DNA of 64,000 nt from NCBI GenBank assembly GCA_004431415.1, contig QPMI01000017.1:310001-374000 (forward strand), given 5' to 3'. The first letter of the stretch is position 1, and every line of letters starts with the position of its first letter. Source of the stretch: Cyanophora paradoxa. Its lineage: Eukaryota > Glaucocystophyceae > Cyanophorales > Cyanophoraceae. Under the pieces are notes generated by a model that did no database searches, was not told where the DNA came from, and saw nothing but the letters and a program-made list of their open reading frames with translations. A program made the position numbers and the translations under genes. Of the stretch, positions 63,449 through 64,000 are shown in pieces.

Positions 63449-63738
63449 CTGTAGCCGGCCCGGGCCGGCTGCCCGCGGCCTGCGCGCGGCCCCGGGCCCT
63501 GTGGCCTTTGCCCTCTCCCTCTAATTACATTTCTACTTTATAATTACGTATTCCAAATCGCTATATATGCTATATATACCGTACTGCTATTCCTTGCTTT
63601 GTGTTCGCTTGGGCAGCTCGCAGTCTGTGAGTGTATAGGATGCATTACTATTGCACAGAACATGAATCGTGTAACTGCCGACAGCAGCGCGGCGGCCCGC
63701 CCCGAAGCGAGCAAGCTCTCGGAGCTAGCAAAGCAGGG

Positions 63739-64000
<262 letters not shown>

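Overview
The window is nuclear DNA from a GC-rich, gene-dense eukaryote. Genes carry many short introns that mostly begin GTGCG, end in AG and often have CTGAC shortly before the AG; some begin GC. A plastid-lipid-associated fibrillin points to a plastid-bearing organism and a plant/fungal-type FPG DNA glycosylase fits that. A nephrocystin-3-like STAND protein and two ERMES subunits (Mdm34-like and Mdm12-like) are unusual beside a plastid gene. A high-GC flagellate alga, for example a glaucophyte, is one possibility; the sequence alone does not settle it.

Layout. 0.3-11 kb is a rearranged block. Two near-identical histone H2B genes lie in 1.3-kb inverted-repeat arms (293-1642 and 9689-10992). 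Between them is a 2.4-kb direct tandem duplication (1864-4247 and 4271-6650) with both ends inside genes: a fibrillin gene on the minus strand and an ankyrin-HECT E3 ligase on the plus strand. The outer copies stay full length and the inner copies are truncated back to back. 11-19 kb: a C2-domain protein, a multi-pass membrane protein, a LamG-like protein, a SPOUT RNA methyltransferase and a CIA30-family protein. 19.5-25 kb: Mdm34-like protein, alpha/beta hydrolase, a leucine-rich protein. 25.8-40 kb: a lysine-rich unknown, the DUF4062-NACHT protein, a SET protein, a PWWP protein, a single-exon leucine/alanine-rich protein and a membrane RING-H2 ligase. 40-54 kb: a large F-box protein, a small unknown, a LONRF-type RING-TPR-RING-LON protein, a DUF1308 protein, a double-rhodanese sulfurtransferase, a small acidic protein and a GMPPA-like nucleotidyltransferase. 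54-64 kb: FPG glycosylase with a long Gln-rich AT-hook tail, a sirtuin, Mdm12-like protein, an FkbM methyltransferase and the 3' end of ornithine carbamoyltransferase.

Themes. Ubiquitin ligation recurs (ankyrin-HECT, membrane RING-H2, F-box, LONRF), as does chromatin and DNA repair (H2B, SET, PWWP, FPG, sirtuin) and mitochondrial biology (two ERMES subunits, possibly CIA30). Many genes are divergent pairs with short shared promoter regions. Exon limits were read by eye from splice motifs and reading frame; where a start could not be fixed this is stated. Several differences between duplicated copies are one-base losses in G or C runs, so some frame breaks may be sequencing errors.
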